A DNA stretch of 57,729 bases from Lachnospiraceae bacterium (GCA_022781925.1 JALESO010000046.1:1-57729), one strand, 5' to 3'. Shown: positions 7,284-16,010, numbered from the stretch's first letter. The notes: generated from the letters alone by a model not told the origin. Translations and numbers: made by a program.

Positions 7284-8627
7284 ATGAACAAAACTCCTAC
7301 TCTGGATATGACGGAAGGTAAAGTAATACGGGTACTTCTGGTGTTTACAATTCCCATTTTTATTAGCAATCTGTTTCAACAGTTTTATAATGTTGTAGAT
7401 GTGGCTGTGATCGGACATATTTTAGGGGATAATGTACTGGCAGCGGTTGGCGCGACATCATCTATTTACAGTCTGGTAATCGGATTTATCAATGGAATGT
7501 CAAATGGTTTCTGCATAATAATTGCAAGATATTTTGGTGGAAATGAACAGGATAATTTCCAAAAATCTGTGCAATTTTCAATTATTCTGTCCATTATAAC
7601 AACCGTTATTCTGACGATTGCCTCAATACTATTTTTAAAACCATTACTGCGTTTGCTAAACACACCTGTTGATATTTTAGATTTATCTCAGAGCTACATT
7701 TCAGTTATCATGCTGTTTTGCTGTGTTACTTTTGCATACAATCTTTTGTCCTCAATACTCCGGGCAATTGGAAATAGTTATATTCCACTGTATGCACTGA
7801 TTATCGCATCTGTTTTAAATGTAATACTTGATATCTTTTTTGTGAAAACACTTAATATGGGAGTAAGGGGAGCAGCCTTCGCAACAGTAATAGCACAGGG
7901 ATTTTCCGCACTTTTCCTGTTGATATATATAGCAAAATACTGTCCATTGCTGCATATAAATATTCGTAAATTTACCATCAACTGGACAATATTACTTGAA
8001 CTTTTAACTACTGGATTTTCAATGGCGATGATGCTTGTTCTGACTAATATCGGTACGGTTATATTGCAGGGAAGCATTAATTCCTTTGGCACAGCCACTA
8101 TTACAGGCCATACAGCCGCAAGAAAATTTCATGATCTGTGTATGCTTCCGCTTGGCACGATATGTACATCTTCAGCAACATTTGTCAGTCAGAATTATGG
8201 TGCCAGAAAAAAGGAACGTATAAAACAAGGTGTTTCAGCCAGCATTTTTCTCGGAACTATCTGGAGTGTTCTTGTACTGATGGTTGTATTGCTTGCCGGT
8301 CAGGAACTGATCCATGCACTTACCGGCTCTACAGATGAAGCAGTTATCGGAATATCTATGAAATATTTATATTGGAATGTTCCGTTTTATGCGGTGCTGA
8401 ATATTTTACTTATTATGAGAAACTGCCTTCAGGCATTGGGAAATAAGAAACTTCCTGTAATTGCCAGCATAGTAGAACTAATAGGAAAGTTTGCAGGAGC
8501 TTTCCTGCTTTCACGAATGATCGGATATCTGGGAATCTGTCTGACAGAGCCGATTACATGGATTGTATGTGTACCGATTGTATTAGCAGGATTTGTGCAA
8601 AAAATCAAACAAATTTCAAAAATATAA
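7284..8627 (+). CDS. MATE family efflux transporter (MATE-3)
   Basis: A 447-residue, 12-helix MATE protein. Helix 1 carries VLLVFTIPIFISNLFQQFYN, followed by VVDVAVIGHILGDNVLAAVG, which is close to the MATE consensus. The second half repeats the pattern near residue 235. TTGGAGG precedes ATG 7284. A possible promoter, TTGGCT and TAAAAT 18 bases apart, lies near 7207-7236. It is divergent from the AraC regulator, with 164 bases between the start codons, which suggests AraC control. The acetyltransferase gene follows after 34 bases. Confidence 0.9.
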   Translation: MNKTPTLDMTEGKVIRVLLVFTIPIFISNLFQQFYNVVDVAVIGHILGDNVLAAVGATSSIYSLVIGFINGMSNGFCIIIARYFGGNEQDNFQKSVQFSIILSIITTVILTIASILFLKPLLRLLNTPVDILDLSQSYISVIMLFCCVTFAYNLLSSILRAIGNSYIPLYALIIASVLNVILDIFFVKTLNMGVRGAAFATVIAQGFSALFLLIYIAKYCPLLHINIRKFTINWTILLELLTTGFSMAMMLVLTNIGTVILQGSINSFGTATITGHTAARKFHDLCMLPLGTICTSSATFVSQNYGARKKERIKQGVSASIFLGTIWSVLVLMVVLLAGQELIHALTGSTDEAVIGISMKYLYWNVPFYAVLNILLIMRNCLQALGNKKLPVIASIVELIGKFAGAFLLSRMIGYLGICLTEPITWIVCVPIVLAGFVQKIKQISKI

Positions 8628-8661
8628 TAAGAAAAGTATCAAAAATATCAGGAGGCTCATT

Positions 8662-9234
8662 ATGACAGAAGAAGAAAAACTAGACGCAGGACTTTACTAT
8701 GATTTCTGGGATGTCGGAGTAAATGGCAGAAAACTGAATGCAATCAAATTCTGCCGGGAACTTCGCAGAATGCAGGATGCAGATGCGACAGAGGATGAAC
8801 AGGCTGTATTGATAAAAAAATATTTTGGTTCGGTAGGCAGTGATGTGTGTCTGTGTCCAGGCTTTATGTGTGACAGCGGCAAAAATATTCATGTTGGGGA
8901 TCAGTTCCTTGCAAATTACAATGTCACAATTCTTGATATCATGCCGGTGCATATTGGCGATTATGTGATGATCGGACCAAATACTTTGATTACGACTGTA
9001 AATCACCCAATCACCCCAAAAGGACGCAGAGAACACCTTGGCATTGGCAATCCTGTTACGATTGGAAATGATGTATGGATTGGTGGAAATGTGACCATTC
9101 TTCCGGGAGTGACAATTGGCAACAACGTGGTCATTGCAGCCGGAGCTGTGGTAACAAAAGATGTGCCGGATAACTGCGTGATAGGCGGGGTTCCGGCTAA
9201 GAAGATAAGAGACATTGAGAATGATGTTTTATAA
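8662..9234 (+). CDS. Sugar O-acetyltransferase (maltose/galactoside acetyltransferase type)
   Basis: A 190-residue left-handed beta-helix acetyltransferase. The N-terminal MTEEEKLDAGLYYDF with a MAC-type acceptor segment is followed by hexapeptide repeats from about residue 60. Near the end are TTVNHPITPKGRREHLGIGN, with the catalytic His of the LacA/Maa group, and GAVVTKDVPDNCVIGGVPAK. It transfers acetyl from acetyl-CoA to a sugar hydroxyl, and detoxification of non-metabolised sugars is the usual proposal. AGGAGG precedes ATG 8662. It follows MATE-3 closely, so the two are probably co-transcribed. Confidence 0.87.
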   Translation: MTEEEKLDAGLYYDFWDVGVNGRKLNAIKFCRELRRMQDADATEDEQAVLIKKYFGSVGSDVCLCPGFMCDSGKNIHVGDQFLANYNVTILDIMPVHIGDYVMIGPNTLITTVNHPITPKGRREHLGIGNPVTIGNDVWIGGNVTILPGVTIGNNVVIAAGAVVTKDVPDNCVIGGVPAKKIRDIENDVL

Positions 9235-9504
9235 TATTGGCAGAATAGGAGAACCCTTGTTATGCAGTGTATACAGAAGATACAGAGCAGAATAAATGTT
9301 ACGGCTGAATATATAACCGAAAATTGAAAGGTTCTGAACAACTAAAAGATAATCAAAAAAAGGATGAGGTTGAATAGACAGGTAATGTTTTACTGCGATA
9401 ATGAATCTTTCGCATCCACCCACTTGAATATGCAAAATTCCATTAATTATTATTTGTGGAATACTAACTATGCTAGTATCAGAAAATATTGTGCAAAATG
9501 TCCT
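9235..9504. other. Intergenic stretch without supported gene
   Basis: AT-rich sequence between the acetyltransferase stop and the promoter of the MFS gene. A 21-codon frame at about 9261-9327 follows an AGGAG but resembles nothing I know. TTGTGCAAAAT at 9489-9499 recurs at 9600-9610 and could be a binding site. No terminator hairpin for the upstream operon was found here. Confidence 0.4.
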
Positions 9505-9534
9505 TTGCATTTGCTGCTCAAATTTTGCTAAAAT
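9505..9534 (+). promoter_or_regulatory. Promoter of the MFS transporter gene
   Basis: TTGCAT (9505-9510) and TAAAAT (9529-9534) are separated by 18 bases. Transcription would begin near 9541, giving a leader of about 120 bases that contains two hairpins. Confidence 0.5.
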
Positions 9535-9562
9535 ATTTTACGCGCAAAAGGAAACGATATTT

Positions 9563-9601
9563 ATGGAGATATGACACAAAAGTGCATGTCTCCATTTTTT
9601 T
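9563..9601 (+). terminator. Leader attenuator hairpin with embedded 3-codon frame
   Basis: An 11-bp stem with one G-U pair (ATGGAGATATG at 9563-9573, CATGTCTCCAT at 9585-9595) is extended inward by CAC/GTG around an AAAA loop and followed by seven T. The frame ATG GAG ATA TGA (9563-9574) begins the 5' arm and has AAAAGGA 10 bases upstream. A ribosome on it would cover the 5' arm. Such layouts control antibiotic-induced genes by ribosome-mediated attenuation; that role here is inference. Confidence 0.55.
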
Positions 9602-9613
9602 GTGCAAAATCGA

Positions 9614-9646
9614 GATAACTGTGCAGCAAAGTTATCGTAATTTTTT
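9614..9646 (+). promoter_or_regulatory. Second leader hairpin before the MFS gene
   Basis: A 7-bp perfect stem (GATAACT at 9614-9620, AGTTATC at 9630-9636) is followed, after GTAA, by six T, just upstream of the MFS ribosome-binding site. ACGATA in the proximal leader (9554-9559) could instead pair with TATCGT at 9633-9638, so alternative folds are possible. Confidence 0.4.
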
Positions 9647-9663
9647 GACAGGATGGTGGAAGA

Positions 9664-11082
9664 ATGAAAAATAATGTAAAAGTACCAGTAAAACTTACAC
9701 TTTCTGTAATTGCAGCATGTCTGGTATCATTTTGCGGACTGATTACAGAAACAGCAGTGAACATTGCATTTCCGGCGGTTATGAGTACGTTTGAAGTTTC
9801 CACAGAAATCGTGCAGTGGCTTACGACAGGGAATTTGTTGGTTGTAGCAATGATTACGCCGTTAGCAGCTTTTTTACAGAAACGTTTTAAATTAAAACGC
9901 CTGTTTATTTTCGGAACATTATGCTTTATTATTGGAACCGTATTAGCAATCGTTTCTCCGAATTTTGCACTTTTATTAATTGCAAGAATGATTCAGGGTG
10001 TTGGTACGGGAGTCGGTGTTCCAATTGCATTTTGTATTATTCTGGAACAGATTCCATTTGAAAAAGTGGGAACCTATATGGGTTATGGTGCACTGGTATC
10101 GGCAGCGGCTCCGGCTTTGGGACCGACGTATGGCGGTATCGTAAATCAGACATTGGGATGGCGTTATATTTTTGTAATCTTGATTCCGGTGTTGATTTTT
10201 ACATTGATTCTTGGCGTGAATACAATCGAAGAAAAACATGAACCGAAGAAAATACCAGTGGATATTTTAGGAATTATTTTTATTATGCTGACCTTCCTTG
10301 GACTTGTTTATGGATTTGCAAATATTGCCGCATTTCGTGAAAAAATGGTTATGGAAATCGCAGCATTTGTCATTGGTGTTGTGGCATTAGTATTGTTTGT
10401 AATGCATTGCAGAAAATGTGAAAATCCTCTGATTGATGTTGATATTTTTAAAAATATTCCGTTTACCTGTCATCTGGTTGCTTTCTTTCTGATTAATGCA
10501 ATCATGCTTGGCGCAAGTTTCCTGCTACCGAATTATCTGCAGGTTGCACTTTTATGTGAATCCATGATCGCTGGATTTATGCTGCTTCCGGGTGCAGGTT
10601 TAAATGCGTTGATGGGACCTTTCAGTGGAGCGGCCCTGGATAAGATTGGTGCCCAACTTCCAATTTTGCTTGGAACAGGTTTAATGGCAATAGGAGTTTT
10701 ATTGTTTGCTGTTTGCGGCATGAAACTTACACCGGGAATGATCATTGCTTTTTATATTATTTTCGGAATTGGATGCGGAATGTCATTCGGGAATACTATG
10801 ACCATTGGAAATCTGAGACTTCCGGTTCCACAGAAAGCATATGGGAATACCTGCTTTAATACCCTGATGCAGTTTGCCGGAGCGGTTGGAACCAGTGTTT
10901 GTGCAGCTTTAGTGGCAACCGCACAGATGCAGAATAATTCCCTGATATATGAGGCAAAAACAGCAGCAGGTTCCACACATGCATTTCTGTTTTTACTAAT
11001 CCTTGCTATTGTGTGTCTGGTACTGCAGATTGTTGGCTTTAAAGTGTTTCAGACAAAAGAGGATACAAAACATGTACTGTAA
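9664..11082 (+). CDS. MFS multidrug efflux transporter, DHA2 (14-helix, EmrB/QacA) family
   Basis: A 472-residue protein with about 14 membrane helices. Helix 1 holds the family's ITETAVNIAFPAVMSTF. Motif A is in PLAAFLQKRFKLKRLFIFG. Motif C-like Gly/Pro pattern is GALVSAAAPALGPTYGG in helix 5, the antiporter signature of drug/H+ exchangers. It exports drugs in exchange for protons. GGTGGAAGA precedes ATG 9664. It stands alone, with its own promoter and a two-hairpin leader that suggests control after transcription starts. Substrate cannot be read from sequence. Confidence 0.9.
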   Translation: MKNNVKVPVKLTLSVIAACLVSFCGLITETAVNIAFPAVMSTFEVSTEIVQWLTTGNLLVVAMITPLAAFLQKRFKLKRLFIFGTLCFIIGTVLAIVSPNFALLLIARMIQGVGTGVGVPIAFCIILEQIPFEKVGTYMGYGALVSAAAPALGPTYGGIVNQTLGWRYIFVILIPVLIFTLILGVNTIEEKHEPKKIPVDILGIIFIMLTFLGLVYGFANIAAFREKMVMEIAAFVIGVVALVLFVMHCRKCENPLIDVDIFKNIPFTCHLVAFFLINAIMLGASFLLPNYLQVALLCESMIAGFMLLPGAGLNALMGPFSGAALDKIGAQLPILLGTGLMAIGVLLFAVCGMKLTPGMIIAFYIIFGIGCGMSFGNTMTIGNLRLPVPQKAYGNTCFNTLMQFAGAVGTSVCAALVATAQMQNNSLIYEAKTAAGSTHAFLFLLILAIVCLVLQIVGFKVFQTKEDTKHVL

Positions 11083-11133
11083 AATTCATGCCGGAAATAT
11101 AAAATTATGATACAAAAATATCAGATTTTTGAT

Positions 11134-11162
11134 TTGACATTTTGGTCGAAGGGAAATATAAT
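11134..11162 (+). promoter_or_regulatory. Consensus sigma-A promoter of MATE-4
   Basis: TTGACA (11134-11139) and TATAAT (11157-11162) are exact consensus boxes separated by 17 bases. Transcription should begin near 11169, at the first base of the first leader hairpin. Confidence 0.85.
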
Positions 11163-11169
11163 ATTTTTT

Positions 11170-11295
11170 GAACGAGTGGCAGATTTGCGTAAATCCAGTT
11201 TTGCCATTCGTTCTCTTTATTTATAAATAATGTGATGAAAAAGTGTGTAGCTTATCAGCGTAAGTCCAACTTATGTGGTAAGCTGCACTTTTTTT
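11170..11295 (+). ncRNA. Twin-hairpin leader RNA ending in a terminator, upstream of MATE-4
   Basis: Hairpin 1 (11170-11213) pairs GAACGAGTGGCA with TGCCATTCGTTC. Hairpin 2 (11238-11295) pairs AAAAAGTG and AGCTTATC with GGTAAGCT and CACTTTTT, and ends in seven T, six bases before AAAGGAGG. The two stems differ, yet both roughly 20-base loops contain GCGTAA[A/G]TCCA. In each loop a small inner stem closes a CCA triloop: AAAT/GTTT in the first, AAGT/ACTT in the second, with compensating changes. This looks like a tandem sensor that controls termination. I do not recognise it as a known riboswitch class. The folding was done by eye. Confidence 0.5.
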
Positions 11296-11319
11296 GTGGA
11301 AAAGGAGGATTCAGTTAGA

Positions 11320-12687
11320 ATGGCAGAAAATAATAAGATGAAGACGATGCCGGTGAACAAACTTATGATCCGGATGGGAATTCCAATGATCTTATCCATG
11401 GCTCTGCAGGCAGTTTATAACATTGTGGACAGTGCTTTTGTGGGAAATATGAGAGTCGGAAGTGAAGCGGCACTGAACGCATTGACACTTGTATTTCCGG
11501 TACAGATGCTTATGGTAGCGGTTGGTATCGGAACCGGAGTAGGAACAAATGCGTTGCTGGCCAGAACATTGGGACAGAGAAACCCAGAGAAAGCGGCAAA
11601 GGTTGCAGGAAACAGTTTATTTCTAGGTGTGGTTATCTATATAGCGTGTTTATTATTTGGAATTTTTGGTGTAAAAGCATACATTTCATCACAGACGGCT
11701 GATGCAGAAGTTCTTACTATGGGAACAGAATATTTACGGATCTGTTGTGTGATTTCTTTTGGCATTATTTTCTTTTCATTGTTTGAAAAATTGTTGCAGG
11801 CAACGGGACGTTCCCTTTATTCTACCATCGGTCAGGTTGTGGGAGCAGTGGTAAATATTGTGCTTGATCCAATCATGATTTACGGTATCGGACCGGTTCC
11901 GGAAATGGGAGTCAAAGGTGCGGCATATGCAACCGTCATTGGACAGATTGCCTCCGCGGCATTATTATTTGTATTTCATCTGAAACTGAACCGGGAATTT
12001 GAACATGGCATGCAATATCTGAGACCGGACCGGGAGATCATCAAAGAGATTTATTCCATTGGTTTACCGGCAATCATTGCACAGGCCCTGATGTCTATTA
12101 TGGTTTATGTCATGAATATCATCCTGAAATTTAACCCGTCTGCTCAGACAGCATATGGTTTATTCTACAAAGTGCAGCAATTTGTATTGTTCCTTGCCTT
12201 TGGATTGAGAGATGCGATCACACCGATTATTGCATTCTCTTATGGAATGCGCAGCAGAAAAAGGATTCAGGCTGGAATCAAATATGGTCTCATTTTTACT
12301 ATCGCATTGATGATTTTTGGTGTTCTGATCACAGAAATTTTTCCGGGAGCATTTGCAACGTTATTTAACGCCGGTGCATCCAAAGAGTATTTCATTGGTG
12401 CTATGCGGATTATTTCCATCAGCTTTATTTTCGCGGGAATTAATGTGGCTTATCAGGGCATTTATCAGGCCTTGGACGGGGGAATGGAATCCCTTATAAT
12501 ATCGCTTTTAAGACAACTTGTGATTGTATTGCCATTGGCAGGCATTTTTTCCGTATTTGTCAGAAAAGGTATGGCAGGTGTTTCAATGATCTGGTGGGCA
12601 TTCCCGATAACGGAGTTTGTGGCATGTCTGGTGGGATTTGTATTTTTAAGAAGAATCCGAAAAAACAGAGTGGATGTTTTGGAATAG
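11320..12687 (+). CDS. MATE family efflux transporter (MATE-4)
   Basis: A 455-residue, 12-helix MATE protein. Helix 1 has [20 protein letters not shown] followed by AFVGNM, and the second half opens with [20 protein letters not shown]. It exports drugs or metabolites using an ion gradient. AAAGGAGG precedes ATG 11320. Upstream in-frame codons run back into the terminator hairpin and are not used as start. The gene is monocistronic between its own strong promoter and the terminator at 12714. The structured leader implies control by premature termination. Confidence 0.9.
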   Translation: MAENNKMKTMPVNKLMIRMGIPMILSMALQAVYNIVDSAFVGNMRVGSEAALNALTLVFPVQMLMVAVGIGTGVGTNALLARTLGQRNPEKAAKVAGNSLFLGVVIYIACLLFGIFGVKAYISSQTADAEVLTMGTEYLRICCVISFGIIFFSLFEKLLQATGRSLYSTIGQVVGAVVNIVLDPIMIYGIGPVPEMGVKGAAYATVIGQIASAALLFVFHLKLNREFEHGMQYLRPDREIIKEIYSIGLPAIIAQALMSIMVYVMNIILKFNPSAQTAYGLFYKVQQFVLFLAFGLRDAITPIIAFSYGMRSRKRIQAGIKYGLIFTIALMIFGVLITEIFPGAFATLFNAGASKEYFIGAMRIISISFIFAGINVAYQGIYQALDGGMESLIISLLRQLVIVLPLAGIFSVFVRKGMAGVSMIWWAFPITEFVACLVGFVFLRRIRKNRVDVLE

Positions 12688-12713
12688 TTTCAAAACGAGA
12701 AGAAATAAATGGA

Positions 12714-12764
12714 AACCCCGATAGCAGAGTGATAAGAACATTCTGTTACCGGGGTTGATTTTTT
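12714..12764 (+). terminator. Intrinsic terminator of MATE-4
   Basis: AACCCCG (12714-12720) pairs with CGGGGTT. The stem continues inward through TA.CAGA/TCTG.TA with one or two mismatches and is followed by GATTTTTT. It lies 27 bases after the stop codon. Confidence 0.8.
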
Positions 12765-12830
12765 GAATTGTTTTACTTTTTTCCTTCTTGAACTGACGTT
12801 CAGGAAGTATCGCTCGCAAAAAAAGCTCGC

Positions 12831-14057
12831 TTATTTCTGGTTTTCTTTTGCCAGCTCCTGCATTCTCATAGCACGAACTTTTAACGGCAGACCGAATAAT
12901 GTAATGAATCCGTCTGCATCGTGATGATCGTAAAGGTCACCGGTTGTGAAGCTTGCCAGAGACTCACTATATAAGGAGTATGGAGAAGTAGTACCAGCTT
13001 TGATGATGTTACCTTTGTAAAGTTTGAATTTAACTTCACCGGTTACATATTTCTGAGTGGACTCTACGAATGCCTGAACTGCCTCACGAAGCGGTGTGAA
13101 CCATTTTCCTTCGTATACGATCTGAGCCATGCGGTTACCCATATCTTTTTTCACATCCATAGTAGCACGGTCAAGTGTCAGCTCCTCTAACTGTTTCTGA
13201 GCCTCAAGCAGGATTGTTCCGCCAGGAGTCTCATATACACCACGGGATTTCATACCAACAACACGGTTCTCAACGATATCGATGATACCGATACCATGTT
13301 TTCCACCGAGACGGTTCAGTTCACGGATGATATCAGCAACTTTCATCTCTTTGCCGTTTACTGTTTTCGGAACACCGGACTCAAATGTCATAGTAACGTA
13401 TTCCGGTTCATCCGGTGCTTTCTCCGGAGAAACACCTAATACAAGAAGGTGATCGTAGTTCGGCTCATTTGCCGGGTTCTCCAGCTCCAGTCCCTCATGG
13501 CTGATGTGCCATAAGTTGCAGTCACGGCTGTAACTCTGATCCATAGCGAACGGAAGATCAATGCCATGTGCTTTACAATATTCCACTTCGCCTTCACGGG
13601 AATCGATGGTCCACTTCGGATCACGCCAAGGAGCGATGATCTTGATGTCCGGAGCAAGTGCTTTGATGGAAAGCTCAAAACGGATCTGGTCGTTTCCTTT
13701 TCCTGTTGCACCGTGGCAGATAGCAACAGCACCTTCTTTTCTTGCAATCTCAACTAATTTTTTGGCAATACCCGGACGAGCCATAGCAGTACCAAGTAAA
13801 TATTTGTTCTCATATACAGCACCTGCCTGAACGCAAGGAATGATGTAATCCTCTGCAAATTCATCACAGATATCTTCGATATATAATTTGGAAGCACCTG
13901 AATACTGAGCACGCTCCTCAAGTCCCTCTAACTCTTTGCCCTGTCCGCAGTCGATACAGCAGCATACTACATCGTAATCGTATGTCTCTTTTAACCACGG
14001 GATGATTGCTGTTGTGTCAAGTCCGCCGGAATATGCTAAAATAACTTTCTCTTTCAT
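12831..14057 (-). CDS. argG: Argininosuccinate synthase
   Basis: A 408-residue enzyme that condenses citrulline and aspartate with ATP to argininosuccinate, the second-last step of arginine synthesis in the cytoplasm. The N-terminal ATP-binding loop is AYSGGLDTTAI. Further signatures are AICHGATGKGNDQIRFEL, which contacts citrulline and aspartate, and DHHDADGFITLFGLPLKV near the end. Length is typical. ATG 14057 (MKEKVILAY) has AAAGGAA upstream; the frame is open for 29 more codons but has no ribosome-binding site there. It is divergent from argCJBD. argH is not adjacent, so the last step is encoded elsewhere. Confidence 0.95.
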   Translation of the reverse strand: MKEKVILAYSGGLDTTAIIPWLKETYDYDVVCCCIDCGQGKELEGLEERAQYSGASKLYIEDICDEFAEDYIIPCVQAGAVYENKYLLGTAMARPGIAKKLVEIARKEGAVAICHGATGKGNDQIRFELSIKALAPDIKIIAPWRDPKWTIDSREGEVEYCKAHGIDLPFAMDQSYSRDCNLWHISHEGLELENPANEPNYDHLLVLGVSPEKAPDEPEYVTMTFESGVPKTVNGKEMKVADIIRELNRLGGKHGIGIIDIVENRVVGMKSRGVYETPGGTILLEAQKQLEELTLDRATMDVKKDMGNRMAQIVYEGKWFTPLREAVQAFVESTQKYVTGEVKFKLYKGNIIKAGTTSPYSLYSESLASFTTGDLYDHHDADGFITLFGLPLKVRAMRMQELAKENQK

Positions 14058-14165
14058 TGTAATAGTTCCTTTCTTTCTTATCATTAAGCAGATCTGTCTG
14101 TCACAGACCGTTTCTTCTGAATATTTTTCTGAAAACAAATTCATCTTTCGTTTTCGACCTGATTC

Positions 14166-14230
14166 ATCATACTACAATCAGAATGAGAATGCAAGTGTAA
14201 ATTTATACATATTTTGCTTATAAAAATACA
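14166..14230 (-). promoter_or_regulatory. argG promoter with two ArgR-type boxes
   Basis: On the minus strand TTGCAT (14194-14189) and TATGAT (14171-14166) are 17 bases apart. Directly upstream lie the palindrome TGTAAATTTATACA (14196-14209) and a weaker match, CTTATAAAAATACA (14217-14230). Their centres are 21 bases apart, the two-turn spacing used by ArgR hexamers on paired ARG boxes. ArgR itself is not in the window. Confidence 0.6.
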
Positions 14231-14360
14231 TCTTTTTATTCAGGAAGCACAGAATGACAAAAAAAGAAAAAAGTCCTTTTCATTTGAAAAAACTTGTGCT
14301 ATTATTTGATGCAGAGCAAAAATCCGGAAAAATCACGGAATGAATAAAAAACTGAATACA

Positions 14361-14441
14361 TGCATAAATATACAGTTGTGTGTATAAAATATGCAAAATA
14401 AAAAATCAATACTTTACGAATTGCGTGAGAAGTATTATTAT
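14361..14441 (+). promoter_or_regulatory. argC operon promoter with tandem ArgR-type boxes
   Basis: TGCATAAATATACA (14361-14374) and TGTATAAAATATGCA (14381-14395) are two palindromes of the same pattern with centres about 20.5 bases apart. Downstream, TTTACG (14413-14418) and TATTAT (14436-14441), 17 bases apart, are the likely promoter. Matching boxes also occur before argG. Confidence 0.6.
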
Positions 14442-14477
14442 AAGAAACAGTTCAGTTGAAGATTAAGGAGGCTGCAA

Positions 14478-15533
14478 ATGATTAAAGCAGGAATTATCGG
14501 AGCGACAGGTTATGCGGGCGCAGAGCTTGTTCGTATTCTGATGGGACATAAAGAAGTAGAAATTGTCTGGTACGGATCCAGAAGTTACATTGACCAGAAA
14601 TATGCATCCGTATATCACAATATGTTTGAAATCGTGGATGCGACATGTCTGGATGATAATATGGAAGCACTCTGTGAGCAGGTAGATGTGATTTTTACCG
14701 CAACACCGCAGGGATTTTTGGCATCTGTTCTGACAGAGGAGATTTTATCCAAGACAAAGATCGTGGATCTGAGTGCGGATTTCCGTATCAAAGATGTTGC
14801 TACTTATGAGAAATGGTACAAGATCGAGCATAAGAGTCCGCAGTTTATTGAAGAAGCGGTGTATGGTCTGTGCGAGATCAATCGTGAGAAAGTGAAAGGC
14901 GCCCGTCTGGTGGCAAATCCGGGATGTTACACAACCTGTTCTATTTTAACCGCTTATCCGCTGGTAAAAGAAGAACTGATCGATCCGGATACACTGATCA
15001 TCGATGCAAAATCCGGTACTTCCGGAGCCGGACGTGGTGCGAAAGTGGCAAACCTGTTCTGCGAAGTAAATGAAAATATGAAAGCATACGGTGTGGCAAC
15101 TCACCGTCATACCCCGGAGATCGAGGAGCAGCTTGGCTATGCGGCTGGCAAAGAGATCGTGATCAACTTCACACCGCATCTTGTTCCGATGAACCGCGGT
15201 ATTCTGGCAACAGAGTATGCGACCTTAAAGAAAAAAGCAGACGGCTCCCTTCCTACTTATGAAGAAGTGAAAGCTGCTTATGATAAATATTATGCGGACG
15301 AGAAATTTGTTCGTGTCCTGGAAAAAGATGTTGTGCCTGAGACAAAATGGGTGGAAGGCAGCAACTATGTGGATGTAAACTTCAAGATCGATGAGCGTAC
15401 CGGCAGAGTCATTATGATGGGCGCTCTTGACAATCTTGTGAAAGGTGCTGCGGGACAGGCCGTTCAGAATATGAACCTGTTGTTTGGTCTGGATGAGAGT
15501 GAAGGATTGAATCTTGTTCCAATGTTCCCGTAA
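14478..15533 (+). CDS. argC: N-acetyl-gamma-glutamyl-phosphate reductase
   Basis: A 351-residue NADPH-dependent reductase that converts N-acetylglutamyl phosphate to the semialdehyde in arginine synthesis. The dinucleotide-binding start is AGIIGATGYAGAELVRIL. The active-site Cys150 lies in ANPGCYTTCS. Later come SGTSGAGRGAK and HRHTPEIEEQLG, with the catalytic His region. AAGGAGG precedes ATG 14478. It is the first gene of the plus-strand arginine operon. Confidence 0.95.
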   Translation: MIKAGIIGATGYAGAELVRILMGHKEVEIVWYGSRSYIDQKYASVYHNMFEIVDATCLDDNMEALCEQVDVIFTATPQGFLASVLTEEILSKTKIVDLSADFRIKDVATYEKWYKIEHKSPQFIEEAVYGLCEINREKVKGARLVANPGCYTTCSILTAYPLVKEELIDPDTLIIDAKSGTSGAGRGAKVANLFCEVNENMKAYGVATHRHTPEIEEQLGYAAGKEIVINFTPHLVPMNRGILATEYATLKKKADGSLPTYEEVKAAYDKYYADEKFVRVLEKDVVPETKWVEGSNYVDVNFKIDERTGRVIMMGALDNLVKGAAGQAVQNMNLLFGLDESEGLNLVPMFP

Positions 15534-15557
15534 ATATATGGAAGGAAACCGGATTTT

Positions 15558-16010
15558 ATGGAAATAAAGATTCGTCCGATGACGATTGAAGATTACGATG
15601 AGGTATATGCACTGTGGATGACCATCAAAGGCTTTGGTATCCGGAGCATTGACGATTCCAGAGAGGGAACGGAGCGTTTCCTGAAACGGAATCCCACCAC
15701 AAGCATTGTGGCAGAAGCAGACGGCAAGCTTGTCGGGGCAATTTTATGCGGTCACGACGGCAGAACCGGATGTTTTTACCATGTGTGCGTGAATGAAGCT
15801 TATCGTAACCGTGGTATTGGAAAACAGATGGCAACCGCAGCGATGCGTGCCTTACAGAGCGAACAGATCAACAAAGTCAATCTGATCGCATTTAAGAAAA
15901 ATGAACTCGGCAATCAGTTCTGGCAGGAAGAAGGCTGGAAGATGAGAGACGATGTGAATTATTATGATTTTGTTTTAAATGATGAGAACATTACAAAATT
16001 CAACGAATAA
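15558..16010 (+). CDS. GNAT family N-acetyltransferase in the arginine operon
   Basis: A 150-residue single-domain GNAT protein. The acetyl-CoA-binding motif A is FYHVCVNEAYRNRGIGKQMA (Arg-x-x-Gly-x-Gly form), preceded by the strand TTSIVAEADGKLVGAILCGH. The overall shape resembles YpeA-like acetyltransferases. It starts 24 bases after argC and precedes argJ, within the operon. That place raises the possibility that it makes N-acetylglutamate to prime the cycle. However, ArgJ may do this itself, and an unrelated amine or protein-N-terminus substrate is equally possible. Confidence 0.85.
   Translation: MEIKIRPMTIEDYDEVYALWMTIKGFGIRSIDDSREGTERFLKRNPTTSIVAEADGKLVGAILCGHDGRTGCFYHVCVNEAYRNRGIGKQMATAAMRALQSEQINKVNLIAFKKNELGNQFWQEEGWKMRDDVNYYDFVLNDENITKFNE

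Noticed and set aside
9261..9327. A 21-codon frame after AGGAG in the gap before the MFS gene
   Set aside because: No recognisable similarity, and the downstream frame is broken many times; could be chance.
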